A DNA stretch of 64,000 bases from NCBI GenBank assembly GCA_024734495.1, contig JALMQS010000102.1, positions 9,517,894 to 9,581,893 on the forward strand, read 5' to 3'. Made by a program: the position numbers and the translations under genes. The DNA comes from Forficula auricularia (Eukaryota > Arthropoda > Insecta > Dermaptera > Forficulidae). A model generated the notes under the pieces. That model was given only the letters and a program-made list of their open reading frames with translations, had not been told where the DNA came from and searched no databases. This document shows positions 51,958-64,000 of the stretch, one piece after another (within the stretch, counting starts at the first letter, position 1; the number at the start of each line of letters is the position of its first letter).

Positions 51958-52815
51958 CAGGGCCGTGCTGGGTACCTCTAAAGGGTGATGGGGCTCTAGG
52001 GGGGTCTGGCGGTAACCGGAAATTTTTTGAAAATTTAACTCTGGAAATAATTTTTTACACTAATCTGGCTTCAAAAATATTCAAAATTTGCCATATTTTT
52101 ACTATTTTTTAAAAATACATAGGTATTGATTGTTTTTTCAAAATGTCTGTTAGTTTGTTAGTACACGCTACCAAATTTAATGTACCTACGCTCAATAGTA
52201 GCTCAAGAACTAGTGTGAATATCAAAACGAAATTTCACATGAAGTTTTGGTGCATTGAGATTAAGATCTGATTAGATTTTGGTTGAAAATTAAGGGGGGG
52301 GCGGCGGGAATAACAAATGAAATTATTATATTTTTAAAAGAAAAAAAAAAAAAAAAACAAGAAAAATGAATAAATTGATGTGGCAATCCACATGACTTTA
52401 CCATACATACACCTGAATATAAGAAAAAAGAAATGTACTATAAAATGAACCTATATTAAAAAAGAGTTATTATTTTTTTCTGTGTCCGAAATTGGGGGGG
52501 GGGGGGGGTTCAAAAAATAGAATAATATATTAACGTATATTTTTTTCTTGAAAGCATTAATATCAAAAATTATTTATCTGTAAAAATAACTAGCTAAATT
52601 CAATATGCCAATATGTTCTTCTATAAGGATTTTAATATTATTCATTCCGAGAGTAAATAATTTAATTTTGGTTTTGTTGACTACATTAAAACAAATTTTA
52701 ATTGTTTTTGTTTATTAGATTTTTCCCGATTTTAGGACAGGGGCGCAAAAAGCTCATTTAGGCAAAGGGCGCAGGGGGACAAGTCCCCCTATCCCCCCTG
52801 GCCAGCACGGGCCTG
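51958..52815. mobile_element. Non-autonomous hAT-like transposon (858 bp) with nested DNA
   Basis: Ends CAGGGCCGTGCTGG and CCAGCACGGGCCTG (inverted, one mismatch). Flanks TCTTAGTG (51950-51957) and GCTTAGTG (52816-52823) match at 7 of 8. The terminal sequence type is like 11093-11661. Its middle (52128-52413) is a reversed fragment of the repeat at 33058-33950, and a G run lies at 52494-52508. Confidence 0.8.
52128..52413 (-). repeat. Nested fragment of the 33-kb repeat
   Basis: AATGTCTGTTAGTTTGTTAG, ACTAGTGTGAATATC and TTTGGTGCATTGAGATTAAG are the reverse complement of 33600-33740, ending with TGTGGCAATCCACATGACTT. Confidence 0.7.
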
Positions 52816-52823
52816 GCTTAGTG

Positions 52824-53283
52824 TCAATTTTCAAACTAATCTAGTTCACTAATAAAACTTAGCCTATTACTAAAATTTGCTGAGCCTTGAAAAATTTTTC
52901 ACTTTCTTCTTCAATTCTTATAAAGTTTTTTATATTTAGTTCATTTAATATCACCTCCCATAAGGTTTCTGAAGATTCTTTAAATTTAAATATATCTTAA
53001 CAAACAGATCTTAGTTTTATCAAATGTTTTTAGCCCTTTTGGCATATCTTAATCGATCTCATATAGTACACGAATAACAAATGTTCAATTTATCAAAAGG
53101 AAAAACAATCCTTTGCATCTCGTTTTTTTTTTCTTAAGCAGCAATCGAAGATAAGGTCTTTTCAGTTGGTCGTTATATAAATCGTAATAGAAAGCATTCA
53201 CATGTAATCTCAAAGATTCCTAGCTGATCCACTAGCTAGGGGAATTTAATTAATTCATATTCACTGGCATTTAGATTATTTAG

Positions 53284-53319
<36 letters not shown>

Positions 53320-54416
53320 TGTCCTCGAGTTTTAACTTGATGATGTTGGCATCCGGATATGCGGGAACTTATCATACATATATTTACATTTGTGTTCGGA
53401 ATTCATTAAGGCTACACAATGGAATGTTTGAATATTATTTATCAAATAGAGACTTTCAAATATAGTGTGAATGCTTTATATCAATTCTTTCTATTTTTTC
53501 ATGTTTAGGCTTGGACGATTAAATTGATTTTGATGTTTTCTTGCTCTAATAACACTTGAAGATGGATCTTAAAATAAACTCCGAAATGATGTATTTTTAT
53601 TTCCACGATAATTTGAATTTGAAATATCTTTTAATATTTTTTGGGGGGGAAACACTATATTTCATGATATGTATGCAGCACCATAAGTCAGAATTGACTT
53701 CACAAACACATGAAAAATACCTACCCGTGTTTTATTTCAAAATTTGCTTTAATTTAGAAATCAGGAATCTTGAAACTTTCCTAATTTTAATGCCGAAAAC
53801 ACACAATGTTGTCTATATTACTCGGTAAAATAAATCTAACAGTTGTTTCCGCTGATTCTCACTCCTAAGAATTTCGCGATATAACATCTATCGGATATCA
53901 CTCTGGAATTTGACATTTCCTAAAACGAATACATAACTTCGTAGGAAAAACTTGGCATGTAAACTTGACTTTTTATTTAGATCCACTGACACAATTTTTT
54001 TCTCTATGTTAGGCTTAAATTTGTCCCTGTATGGCTCATATATGTGGTGAGCATTCTCCAGGCACTCTAAATTCAATTCAGAATCGAGCAATGAGGATCC
54101 AGTCTTTTCTAACTCACTATTTGAAGTAAACTAATTCTTTAAAATTAACCAACCTATAGGTAGTATATGTATATTTTAAATTGAAAAAAATTCTAGTTAG
54201 ATCAATAAAGGAGTTTATACTATAATTTTGGGTTCTTTATTACTTTTTAAGCAAATTTCTTGAATCTGTGAAGAAAGAGAGGTCACCAAGTAATACATTC
54301 TCTTTGACACTATGAATATATAATTCAAAAGTGAGCAATGAAACAAATATAGAAGATCCAAACTTTTTATCACTCTATTCCACAGCCCTATAGTAGATCC
54401 ATCTCCTCCCTTTTCC
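52824..54416. other. No recognised gene
   Basis: A poly-T tract of about 29 lies at 53287-53315. Frames of 90 (+, 53556-53828) and 67 codons (-, 53888-54091) show no known motif. Confidence 0.4.
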
Positions 54417-54645
54417 TTTTTACTTTATCCAATGCAAGGCATGGGTAAAGTATTATAATCGCTCTCGGGGCATGCGTGGCTTCAAAGGGTCCTCAGGTAA
54501 AGACTACGGAACCCATGAACTCAATTAAAGTCACAAATTGTAGTATTCAATTAGGTTGAATTTTAGCACGTGACGGTTTTGCCAAAAATTACAAGGGGTC
54601 TCGTCGAGAGGCCAAAAAGTGCGATTTTTTCATTTAGTGCGTGCG

Positions 54646-54761
54646 GATGGATGGATGGATGGATGGATGGATGGATGGATGGATGTATGGATGGATGGAT
54701 GGATGTATGGATGGATGGATGGATGGATGGATGGATGGATGGATGGATGGATGGATGGATG
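54646..54761 (+). repeat. GGAT/GATG microsatellite
   Basis: About 115 bp of the tetramer with two TATG interruptions. The matching spot in copy 1 (34187-34207) has only ~20 bp of a GTAT/GATG mix. Histidine/Pro/Ser and Trp/Met/Asp repeat frames here are translations of the microsatellite. Confidence 0.97.
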
Positions 54762-55233
54762 TGTGTTATCGTTTTTTTGGCCCACGATTTTTTCCACACC
54801 GTTGCACCGATTGAAATGAAATTGAAAAACTACCATTAGTTTAACAAAATGAAGCGCTGATTAGTTTTTGGTACATATCACCCACAAACATTAGTACTTT
54901 ATTTCAGTACTTTTTTAGTTTTTTCTAAATATCTTGAAAATGACTTAACCAATTTTGATGAAATTTAATATTCTAATTAAGTACCTTGGGGACCACAAAA
55001 AAGGTTAAATAAAGTTTTTAGTAAAATTATATTTTAAATTACTTTACTCTAGAGTAAGAGAGTACTTTTTTTAATTTTTTAAATTCTTTAAAATTTATTC
55101 ATTTGAAAGTTTTAATATAGCTCATTTAGCCTTGCTTAAGTAAAAATGGATAGGCTTCTCTCTGTGAAATGCTAAAAAATTTTATAAGTAACCATAGCAA
55201 CTGCGTTGTTTTCTTATCCGTTACCTTTGCTGA

Positions 55234-56225
55234 AGACATAGAGAAATCGATTTTAAACCAAAAATAGCGATTGATTCTCATCTAGTACTTGAGGAATAAT
55301 CATTCTATATTGGATTTTTGACGTTTCGGTTTTTATTAGTAACCATTGCTGAAGACATAGAGAAATCGACTTTAAACCAAAAATAGCGATTGATTCTCAT
55401 CTAGTACTTGAGGAATAATCATTCTATATTGAATTTTTGACGTTTCGGTTTTTATTAGTAACCATTCCTGAAGACATAGAGAAATCGATTTTAAACCAAA
55501 AATAGCGATTGATTCTCATCTAGTACTTGAGGAATAATCATTCTATATTGGATTTTTGACGTTTCGGTTTTTATTAGTAACCATTCCTGAAGAAATAGAG
55601 AAATCAACTTTAAACCAAAAATAGCGATTGATTCTCATCTAGTACTTGAGGAATAATCATTCTATATTGAATTTTTGACGTTTCGGTTTTTATTAGTAAC
55701 CATTGCTGAAGACATAGAGGAATCGACTTAAAATCAAAAATAGCGATTGATTCTCATCTAATACTTGAGAAATATCCATTTTATATTGGATTTTTGACGT
55801 TTCGGTTTTTATTAGTAACCATTCCTGAAGAAATAGAGAAATCAACTTTAAACCAAAAATAGCGATTGATTCTCATCTAGTACTTGAGGAATAATCATTC
55901 TATATTGGATTTTTGACGTTTCGGTTTTTATTGGTAACCATTGCTGAAGACATAGAGGAATCGACTTAAAATCAAAAATAGCGATTGATTCTCATCTAAT
56001 ACTTGAGGAATAACAATTCTACATTAGGTATTTGACGTTTCGATTATTATTGGTAACCATTGTTGAAGACATGGAGGAATCAACTTAAAATCAAAAATAG
56101 CGATCGATTCTTATCTAATACTAGAGGAACAACCTTATTGCATTCCATTTTTGATGTTTTGACTATTAATGGAAACCTCTACTGAAAATGTGGTAGAATC
56201 GACTTAAAATCAAAAAGACTAAATT
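55234..56225 (+). repeat. 119-bp tandem array, copy 2
   Basis: Unit starts at 55234, 55353, 55472, 55591, 55710, 55829, 55948, 56067 and 56186, with an exact 119-bp period throughout. Two variants alternate partly: AGAAATCGATTTTAAACC and AGGAATCGACTTAAAATC. Confidence 0.97.
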
Positions 56226-56227
56226 CT

Positions 56228-56455
56228 TTTTGATTTTAAGTCGATTCTACCACATTTTCAGTAGAGGTTTCCATTAATAGTCAAAACATCAAAAATGGAA
56301 TGCAATAAGGTTATTCCTCTAGTATTAGATAAGAATCGATCGCTATTTTTATTTTAAGTCGATTCCTCCATGTCTTCAGCAATGGTTACCAATAAAAACC
56401 GAAATGTCAAAAATCCAATGTAGAATGGTTATTCCTCGACTATTAAATGAGAATT
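56228..56455 (-). repeat. Inverted half of the array, copy 2
   Basis: After CTAAATTCTTTTTGATTTTA the array returns in reverse complement for about two units, with one unit fewer than in copy 1. Confidence 0.9.
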
Positions 56456-56583
56456 ATTTTTGAATTAATGTCAATATGAACTACAAATTGCAAGTGATAT
56501 CTGATTAATAATAAAGGAACAAACATATTAATATTTCAAATGAATTTGGATAAAGTTTAGCAACGATCCGTTGCAGTTTATTT

Positions 56584-59500
56584 ATAGATACTATCATCTC
56601 TTATACTATTTAAACTCAATAACCCTCATTTGTAAGAAACGCGCGATTGCCATAAATTTAACACCCAAATTAGATACCCATATTACAAAGGCATTTGCCA
56701 ACTCGTTTGTCCCTTAGCCTCTGGAAAATGGAACTTTCTTTACTCCTCCATTTTTGTTGAGACCTAGATCCAATCAATCATTCAAAAGCCGAATCAAGTG
56801 GTATTTTTGACTTCGACACAATCTCTGAAATCGCTTCTTATTTTCTCGATTCCTGACCTAGGCTTATAGTGGTTGTACCGTGTTGGTGTACCTAACACAT
56901 TCTTGAAGTAATATCATTTAATGAAATAATAATAATAATAGTTTTAGAATAATCTCAATGATATATTTTTATTAATTATAGGTAAATAAGAAAAGATGAG
57001 TCTCATATTTTTTTGAAAAAAGTATAATCCTCTCATCTATAAAATCTACCCCGACACACCAAAAATAACTTTTAACTACAAACTTTATGTATATAAATAT
57101 AAGGTCTGGTACGGCGTTCTGGCTCTTTTTTTCTCAATCAAGAACTAGTAGAGTGCTAATGAATATGATGAAAATATTAAAAATTATCGAATTTAATCAT
57201 TTTTTTTTTATTTATTTATTTTTTTCTATTAAATTTCTATAATTCAATGTTTGTAAAGAAAAAAATTGTAAATAGCCAAAAAAACTTCAAATTTTTGTTA
57301 AAAAATAGAGTACTAACACTAATTTTTCCATTTGCTCTAGATTTCTCTATTTTTTTTTTTTATTTTTTTTTTTTTTAGAAATTAAGCCCTGTATCTTGTA
57401 TATATACACATATATATTCTTCATAACGAAAGTATATACATAATTTTTCCAGTTCATTAACCTCTTAACAGTTATCTTTTAAAATGTCTATTTATATGAG
57501 AACCCTCGTAGCATAAGAAAAAAATAATAATAAAAATAAAAAATCTTAAGACAAATGAGCCTCCGAGGTACGCGCGCCAGTCTGACCTCGATTCAAACCA
57601 CCAAGGTCTACAGGATTATCTTGTCAAACCTCGTAATCCATTTCAGCTGCTGAATTGTGCGTTTCAGGTCCCACCTTTGACCCGAATTACCATCGGCATC
57701 TCTATAATTAAACGTAAACTCGTTGGCATTTCTTTACTGTTCATTACACACCTTACGACTTTATAGAACTCTGTTGGGAGCCGAAGAAGAGAGAAAAGAA
57801 AGATGGTTCATTTCGTTTTGTACAATTAATCTCCAGACGTGTAATTTAATATGTAAACATTTATCTTAGGATGAGATGGTAATTGTTTAATTTAGGCTAA
57901 AGGATAATTTACATTTTTAATTAATCTCCCAAGCTAGATTGCAGGATGTTCGATTGATCTCAACACTCAGGTCCAAAGGCTGCCCGCGGGGTCCGAGATA
58001 AATCTTTGAAATAGATATATTATTGACATGAGAATTTTATCTCGTATTTTTTACGAAAGAGATCGAATCGATGATACTTTGCAAATTAAACGAGGCTACA
58101 ATTAATCCATGATTTTATTAATTACTGAAAATTGTAATTATCTACCCTTTCTTGATAATAAATCTTATAACTCTTCTATCTTAAGATCACATTTGTAAAC
58201 TAAAAAGTTAACACTTGGTACGCGATTTCTCTAAATTTCGGTTATTTGGCGATTTCCAGTCTGGGAACATTTCGAGATAGAATGCTGAAATTTTGTACAA
58301 AGATAAATTTTATATTAATGCAAACTTTTTCCCCAAATTTTAGCTCATTGTCATACAACTGAGTGATAGCTTCCTATTTAACAACTCAATTTTACTCATA
58401 TTTTCTCCATTTTTTAACTATGAGTTCTGAAAAACCCCAAAATTTAATCAGTTCTTTATTTGGGAATTTGAACTAACTTCCTTCGGCCTTCGGTTCCTGA
58501 ATTATCGTGAATGAGGGCAATTTGAAGTCACTGTTTGAAGTCTGCTTCTCATTGGATAAGTAAAAATGGGGAAATGGCTTTTTTCTGGGTAGTCATACCC
58601 TGAACTGAGCTGCCAATTCAGTTGTCTAAGTAGCAGGGGCTCCCATTATATGAGGTGTTGCGATTAAATGACCCGGCTGATGATACTACTAACAAAAACT
58701 GAGCGTGCAGCGACAGGTTTAAACAAGATTGTCCCTTGTGATGCTTCTCCCACCCTCTGCTCGCTAGACAAGTATGCGTCGCTCAGGTTGTAGCAATCGT
58801 CCGCACCAGACTCTCTTGCTTTATATTTTCGAAATTTCTCAAAAACGGCTGATTATTAGCCCTATTAGTTCTTTTTGTAGAAAAACCTTAAAACGTGAAA
58901 AAATGTGGCCTCAGTAATTTGGGATCAGTGCATATAAAGGCGCCAATCATTATTCCACAAGACGGCGCTAAGGGAGACTTGGCCTGTTCCTGTTCGAAAA
59001 TCTTCATTTCATATATACATTTTTACTATAGATCCTAATAAAAACTAGAAGGCTCAACCGAAGCATGTCGACATTAAACCAAAAAAATAATATAGTCCCA
59101 ATTACAAGCTGTTTTACTCCTGTTGGCTACCCTTAATCAAAATTCGGGTATCCTATTATCATTAAACCATAATTTTAAATAATTATTTCTTAATAATAAT
59201 CGGAGTGATACTCTTTATAACAAAATCTTAACATTCTATTGAAGCGTGGCGTTCTCTGGAGAGAAAGTTCAAAACTTACATTAATAATAATATTAATAAT
59301 AATAAAAATGCTTCAATGGTTCCTTTCTAAAAGATTTTTTTTTATAAATCTACTTTATTATACCATGTCAAACTGTATGAACAATAAACTAACATATTAA
59401 TATACTCTATATTAATTTAATCCTAGAAGAATATAATATATTCCGATTGATCCATTTAAATATATACAATTTAAAGCCTCTAGTTCTTTTCTCGATCGCA

Positions 59501-60628
59501 TGGAAATTATATAATATTAGTGATCTTAATTTGATGAGCATCAACATAAGCCTCAGGCTGGCTAGTTATATATATATAACTTCAATTTTTTTTTACAATC
59601 TTTGAACCTAGGGGCCATATGATCTTCCACACCTTTAGTATATAAAAATTCTATATATCAAAAAGGAATGATGTAACCCGAATAGGCTTAATAGCGCCTC
59701 CGTCAACTACGATTCATGTTCCAGATTCTTTTCCATTTCACGTCAAATTAGTCTCTTTTTATATTCCGAACGAATGTTTTATTTTTTTTAAACTGACTAT
59801 TTATGATTGTGAATATTAATAGCCTATATCAATCTTTTACTTTTTTTTCTTCCTCAACCTTTCGACCTTTTACTTTTCTTCCTTTTGAGAGTGTTTTTAT
59901 TTATTAACGCTCTTGAATTCATCTAATCATAAATTCTATCTATCTTCTCTAATTGTATTTCATTTAGGCCCACCCAATCCAAATAGGGAGATATAAACAT
60001 CATACACTGTCATTCTTTCGAAAGGGAACACGCTTATTCTATTAGAACAATATAATCAATATTTTTATCCTAGAAGCGCACAATATTATTAATAAAAGTA
60101 TCAAAGTATCATTTTACCGCAAAATTTTTTTATAAACAATAATAGATATTAAAAAATATGTTTCCCAGATATTAATAAATACTCAGGTTTCGCTCATTTA
60201 AGTCTCTATGAAATAATGCGATTATTTATAGTTTTTTACAATCTCATAAATGATTGAGTCGTTCAAGTGAAGGTTGTACATTTTTTAAAGAATATTGATG
60301 CAAGAAGGTGTCAGAATTGACCCTCGCTTATTTGCAAAAAAATATATACAAATTTAGAGAGTTGATTAAGTCTCGAAAGTATCTTCGAATGTGCCACTTG
60401 AAAAATATAAGGCTAAAATTTGCTGGCAAGACCGAAGCGAGTAGCATGTTTCTATTTATAGGGGTAAACGAATTTTTTATTCTGTTTGTGCGATTTAAAT
60501 CTAATTTGACGATATATAAAAGTGTTGAATATCATTCGCTCATATGAGAATTTTGGGGGGATTATTGACTCGTCAAAACAAAGCTCTAGATATCCATGAA
60601 AGAGATAAAGGGTAGAGTCAGTTCTACA
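56584..60628. other. 4-kb stretch without a recognised gene
   Basis: Includes GC-balanced segments at 57545-57860 and 58640-58830 that look unique and may be host regulatory DNA or untranslated sequence. A/T runs at 57345-57375 and AAT repeats near 56925 and 59285. A 79-codon frame at 60308-60547 is not recognised. Confidence 0.4.
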
Positions 60629-60952
60629 TTTTTTTTAATGCAATCGAATGCAAGAAGGGGTGCACCAGTAAAGATGTAGCCCCTATGGATCTCGAAAGAC
60701 CCTTGCATTACCGAAGAGAAGGGAAAGTTGACTAAGTGAGAGGGTGTAGACGTAGGTGTCTATGCACCCTGGTTTTGAAGGTTTGAAGATCATAGGTGCT
60801 GGGAAAGATAGAGGCTGGGAGAGAGTTCCAGTTCCTTGAAGTCATGGGGATATATGTATTCGCGAATGAAGTGGTCCGGCACTTTTCCAATTTGACCGCG
60901 AAAGAGTTTTGGGAGTCGGCAAAACGTGTGCTGCGTGCAAAGCATGCTTTTT
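60629..60952 (-). mobile_element. 5'-truncated non-LTR retrotransposon, copy 2
   Basis: Shares the 3' UTR and A8 tail (T run 60629-60636) with copy 1, and is truncated after about 320 bp. The last codons are intact: TSRNWNSLPASIFPSTYDLQ, then FKTRVHRHLRLHPLT and a stop at 60732-60734. Here Trp is present where copy 1 has TGA. Confidence 0.85.
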
Positions 60953-61259
60953 GTCAAAGTATTGAGTCAGCTAGATCAATTTGAATCACAGAATTTAAGT
61001 AATTTAATAGATCCGGGCGCTTACAACTTGTCAAAGAACTTGGCAAAACGCGAAATTTATTAAATAATAAAAATAATTTTTAAATTGTTTTAAATTTCAA
61101 GGGAAGAATATAGTCACTGAAAATTTGTAATAGAATTATTTTATTGCAAAAATTATTTTCCAATAAAATTTAAGGACTCATTGTTTTTGAATATGCAAGT
61201 CTATAAAATAAGTCAATGTTTACGAAACTAAAAGAATATTGGCTTATAGTGAAACAGAG
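60953..61259. other. No recognised feature
   Basis: AT-rich; nothing seen. Confidence 0.4.
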
Positions 61260-61860
61260 AAATGTCTATGAACTCTTGATGATGGATTAACAACTCGAAA
61301 TATATTGAGGCTTATAACAACTTTTTAAATATTTAATTTCTGTGTGAAACTCCACAAAAACTTAACTTAATTTCAATTTTTTATTAGGTTAATGTTAAGT
61401 GTTTTAATTTTTAAGCTTTTTTTTAAGGGTCCCTCTTCTAAGAACATATCCTACTAGTTTTTCTCAAAATCTAATGGTTTCATGAGTTTTAAATATTCTA
61501 AAGTCAATCGCAATATTTAAAGAAAATTAATTTAAAATGAAATTAAATTTTAAAAATCAAATAAATCTTATAGATCATAAAAATTTCCGGATGTAATCCT
61601 TTTATATTTTCATAAAGTAAAGAAAATTTTGAAAAAAATTTTAGAAACTTTTTAAAATTTAAAATATAAATTACTACTAGGTAGGTTTCACATAAATATT
61701 ATTTTATATTTCGGGTTTTGAGTCCATCATCAGAAATATCTATATCGAGATAAAAATTCAAAACATATATTTGTTTTATTTTTGTGAAACCAATCTTGAA
61801 ATTTTAAAAAAAAAATTTATTATTATTAAAATGTTTCACCTTGAACCGACACCTAACTCA
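61260..61860. repeat. Degraded PLE tail pair
   Basis: TTGATGATGGATTAACAACTCG then AAATATATTG (61276-61308) is a decayed relative of the 2889 motif. An opposed copy at 61681-61733 has CTGATGA and GAAA on the minus strand. The right end GTTTCACCTTGAACC, ACACCTAACTC (61829-61860) matches the tail family. Confidence 0.5.
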
Positions 61861-63481
61861 TTGAAAAATATTCACATTTATTAAGTCTATGTTTTGAAAA
61901 TAAACTAAATGAATTTTTATCCTTAACATTAATTTGACAAAAATCTAGATATTGTTAAAAAAAAATCTTTCATAATCAAGCAGTAAGGAGCAAATTTGTG
62001 ATAATTCATGTTTGCAGTTGCCTCAAGAATATTTAATCCTAATAATTCAAGATTTCAACTTTCTCTTTTGTTTGTTTCTTTTCCTATTTATCTATTGAAT
62101 AGAAGTGTATTGTAAAACGCCAATGAACAATTGACACCTTCGAACAAACACCAAATTAATCTTAAACAAACATCCAACACGTATTAAATTATTCTTTTAC
62201 CTAAAATGCATATTCACTCATGTTCCTTATCATTTATCATTAAAAGCTTCACGACTTGGACTTTAATTACAATAAAATCTCGTTTAATTTTTTTTCCCAT
62301 TTATATAAAATACATTAAGTTTGTAAAAATAGCTCGTGTTGAGGGTCAAAGTTTTTAAAAGCGGATTTCAAAACTCCATTAACTCAAGAAAATGTCAATT
62401 AGAAACCGAGATAGATTAGCTGATTCATTATAGAAATAGATTTGAAAAATTTATTCAAGAATTTTCAAACAAGACACGCAAGTGCATTTATTAAATTTAT
62501 TCTTGATAGGGGGGAAAAAAAATAAAAAAATAAAAATTTTAAAAGGATTTCAATTTTTTAATGGTGTCAAAAACAGGTGGATTGAATAATTAATCAAATT
62601 TCTTTGATCGCATTTGATAAATAAAACCTATACAATTATGACGCCTTATTCAAATTTAAAAAATATAATATTATTTATTTTTCCTAATTTCACAGCTACG
62701 GTTCGGCCACTACTCGAGAGCAAATCATTATCTCGTTTAGTAATTAATTAAAAATATTCCATTTCAGTGTCAGTCGAATGAAATTAGATAGTTTACTCGT
62801 TTGACAGTTCTGAATTGGAATTAATGATTTATTATTCAATAAATAAATATATAAACATAAAAATATATTCTCTAAAATTTGAACTGGACCATAAGCAAAG
62901 ATTACATAATTGAAAATATAAATAAATGTTATCATAATAATTAATGATAGTATTCTAATAGCCAAAAATAACTATACTGGAACATACTTTTCGGAAGAAA
63001 AATCTAATTTTAAAATTTAATTTTATTGTGTATTAATATAATAGAACTATTTCCTCCATGTATACCACTTTTTCAAAATATTTTTTCTAATTTCTTTTAT
63101 TTAAATTTTATTTTTTAGTGGTTTTAAGTCACAGAAAAATAGGAGGAACAATTAATTGACCGTGAAAAATTTGGTATAGCTCAAAGCTAAAATTTTAAAT
63201 GGGAATCAAACATACTGTTCGGGGTTACTCATTCCTGCGGATCATTTTATCGAATAGAAAGGAACTAACATTACAAATAAATTTTCATATATAGAATATA
63301 TTAAAAGTACATTTACTTTTACTCTGTATACGCAGCGAGCGAAAAGTTTACCTCATGAGGTATCAAATTAACTCAAAAATTAAAAAAAAAATTTGCTGAC
63401 AATAGTTGAATTTCATTGAAGAAATAATCAGAGTGACCTCTACTAAAATTGGAGATGTTGCGGATAAGTTTAATTACATGT
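61861..63481. other. AT-rich stretch without a recognised gene
   Basis: A 73-codon minus-strand frame (62744-62965) is hydrophobic but unremarkable. No repeats supported. Confidence 0.4.
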
Positions 63482-63640
63482 CAGAAGGCATCCATCTCCT
63501 CGGGAATCGAATTAGTGTGCCATTTGGTACTACTGTTCAATTCACAAGGGGATTAATATAACCCTTCTGTCATGTAATTCAAATTAACCATAACCTGTGG
63601 GATTTAGTAGAGAACACTCCTAATTTTTCCAATTAATTTC
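63482..63640 (+). repeat. tRNA-derived SINE copy
   Basis: TGTTCAATTCAC (box-B-like) is followed by ATATAACCCTTCTGTCATGT and GGGATTTAGTAGAGAACAC, matching the SINE body order. Confidence 0.5.
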
Positions 63641-63708
63641 TAATTCTTTCAGTTTTTTTCTTTTTTTTACATAACTTACTTTTTAATGAAAAACTATTGA
63701 GAACTTTT

Positions 63709-63813
63709 GAATGGTTCTATCTAATAAGGTGAAACTCGGCACACAAGTTTGTAATTATAAGCTGCTGAGTTGTCCAAGTTCCACCTTATTAGGTAAAACC
63801 ATTTGATGACAAA
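63709..63813. repeat. Small hairpin with AATAAGGTG arms
   Basis: ATGGTTCTATCTAATAAGGTG and TTGTCCAAGTTCCACCTTAT / AGGTAAAACCAT are inverted arms of about 35 bp around ~30 bases. Probably a tiny MITE; no target duplication is clear. Confidence 0.65.
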
Positions 63814-64000
63814 CAAATTAAAAAATCACCTAAGTTCTTTAGTCTTTACGTTTATACACTTTTCTCAAGTTTTAAATTTTTATTTTGCAACGAAATTTTC
63901 TCTGGAGAGAGACTGGTAGAACTTTTAATTGAAAGTAATGGAAGGTAGCCCAGGGGTAGTGAGTAAAAGAAAAAATTAACACATATCAAATAAGGTGTAA

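Larger units (their letters stand above)
54417..56583. mobile_element. 119-bp-unit foldback element, copy 2
   Basis: Same termini as 33956-35965 and near-identical left part. It differs in having eight full tandem units rather than six, a much longer GATG microsatellite and a shorter inverted return. No coding sequence. Confidence 0.8.

Noticed and set aside
54563..54839. Frames reading repeated HPSI or MDGW
   Set aside because: Direct translation of the GATG microsatellite.

Overview
This window looks like intergenic or intronic DNA from an AT-rich arthropod genome, most likely an insect. The evidence is the very low coding density (no open frame above about 185 codons, none a recognisable complete gene), the many poly-A/T and poly-C/G tracts, and a dense layer of decayed transposable elements of kinds common in insects: hAT and other 8-bp-duplication MITEs, Helitrons, Penelope-like retroelements (PLEs), a non-LTR retrotransposon, tRNA-derived SINEs, and the widespread terminal motif TTTTGAAGTCGGTT. 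I cannot name the species. A 400-base assembly gap lies at 44637-45036.

Layout. 1-6.8 kb: two foldback elements, one of which (2475-3147) carries a later 231-bp insertion with a 9-bp target duplication and a hammerhead-ribozyme-like core; a PLE GIY-YIG endonuclease remnant; a 111-bp tandem duplication; and a complete non-autonomous hAT. 7.5-21.9 kb: a Helitron, a second hAT, hairpins, the longest open frame in the window (14575-15126, unassigned), a non-LTR reverse transcriptase remnant, the first copy of a new-looking MITE family, and two C-rich Helitrons. 22-31.8 kb: SINE copies, a tandem duplication in which one unit is interrupted by a TTAA-flanked element, a Harbinger-like MITE, a third C-rich Helitron, the best candidate host exon (28237-28405, +), and a third hAT. 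33-39.5 kb: a 2-kb element built of 119-bp tandem units that then fold back on themselves, a hammerhead-bearing inverted pair, a mariner-like MITE and tRNA-like SINE heads. 39.5-49.5 kb: mostly featureless, with another hammerhead-like inverted pair, the gap flanked by 187-bp direct repeats and a perfect 46-bp palindrome, and two more MITE copies. 49.5-64 kb: a fourth hAT with nested DNA, the second copy of the 119-bp-unit element with a large GATG microsatellite, a second non-LTR 3' end, and more SINE and PLE tail fragments.

There is no operon or pathway to describe: almost every recognisable feature is mobile DNA, and most elements are non-autonomous or broken. The most interesting signals are (a) repeated CUGAUGA-stem-GAAA hammerhead-ribozyme-like cores inside PLE-related repeats, (b) a four-copy MITE family in which every copy has its own 8-bp target duplication, and (c) the pair of 2-kb elements made of a 119-bp tandem array that turns into its own reverse complement. 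All calls come from reading the sequence by eye; no alignment, folding or database search was run.
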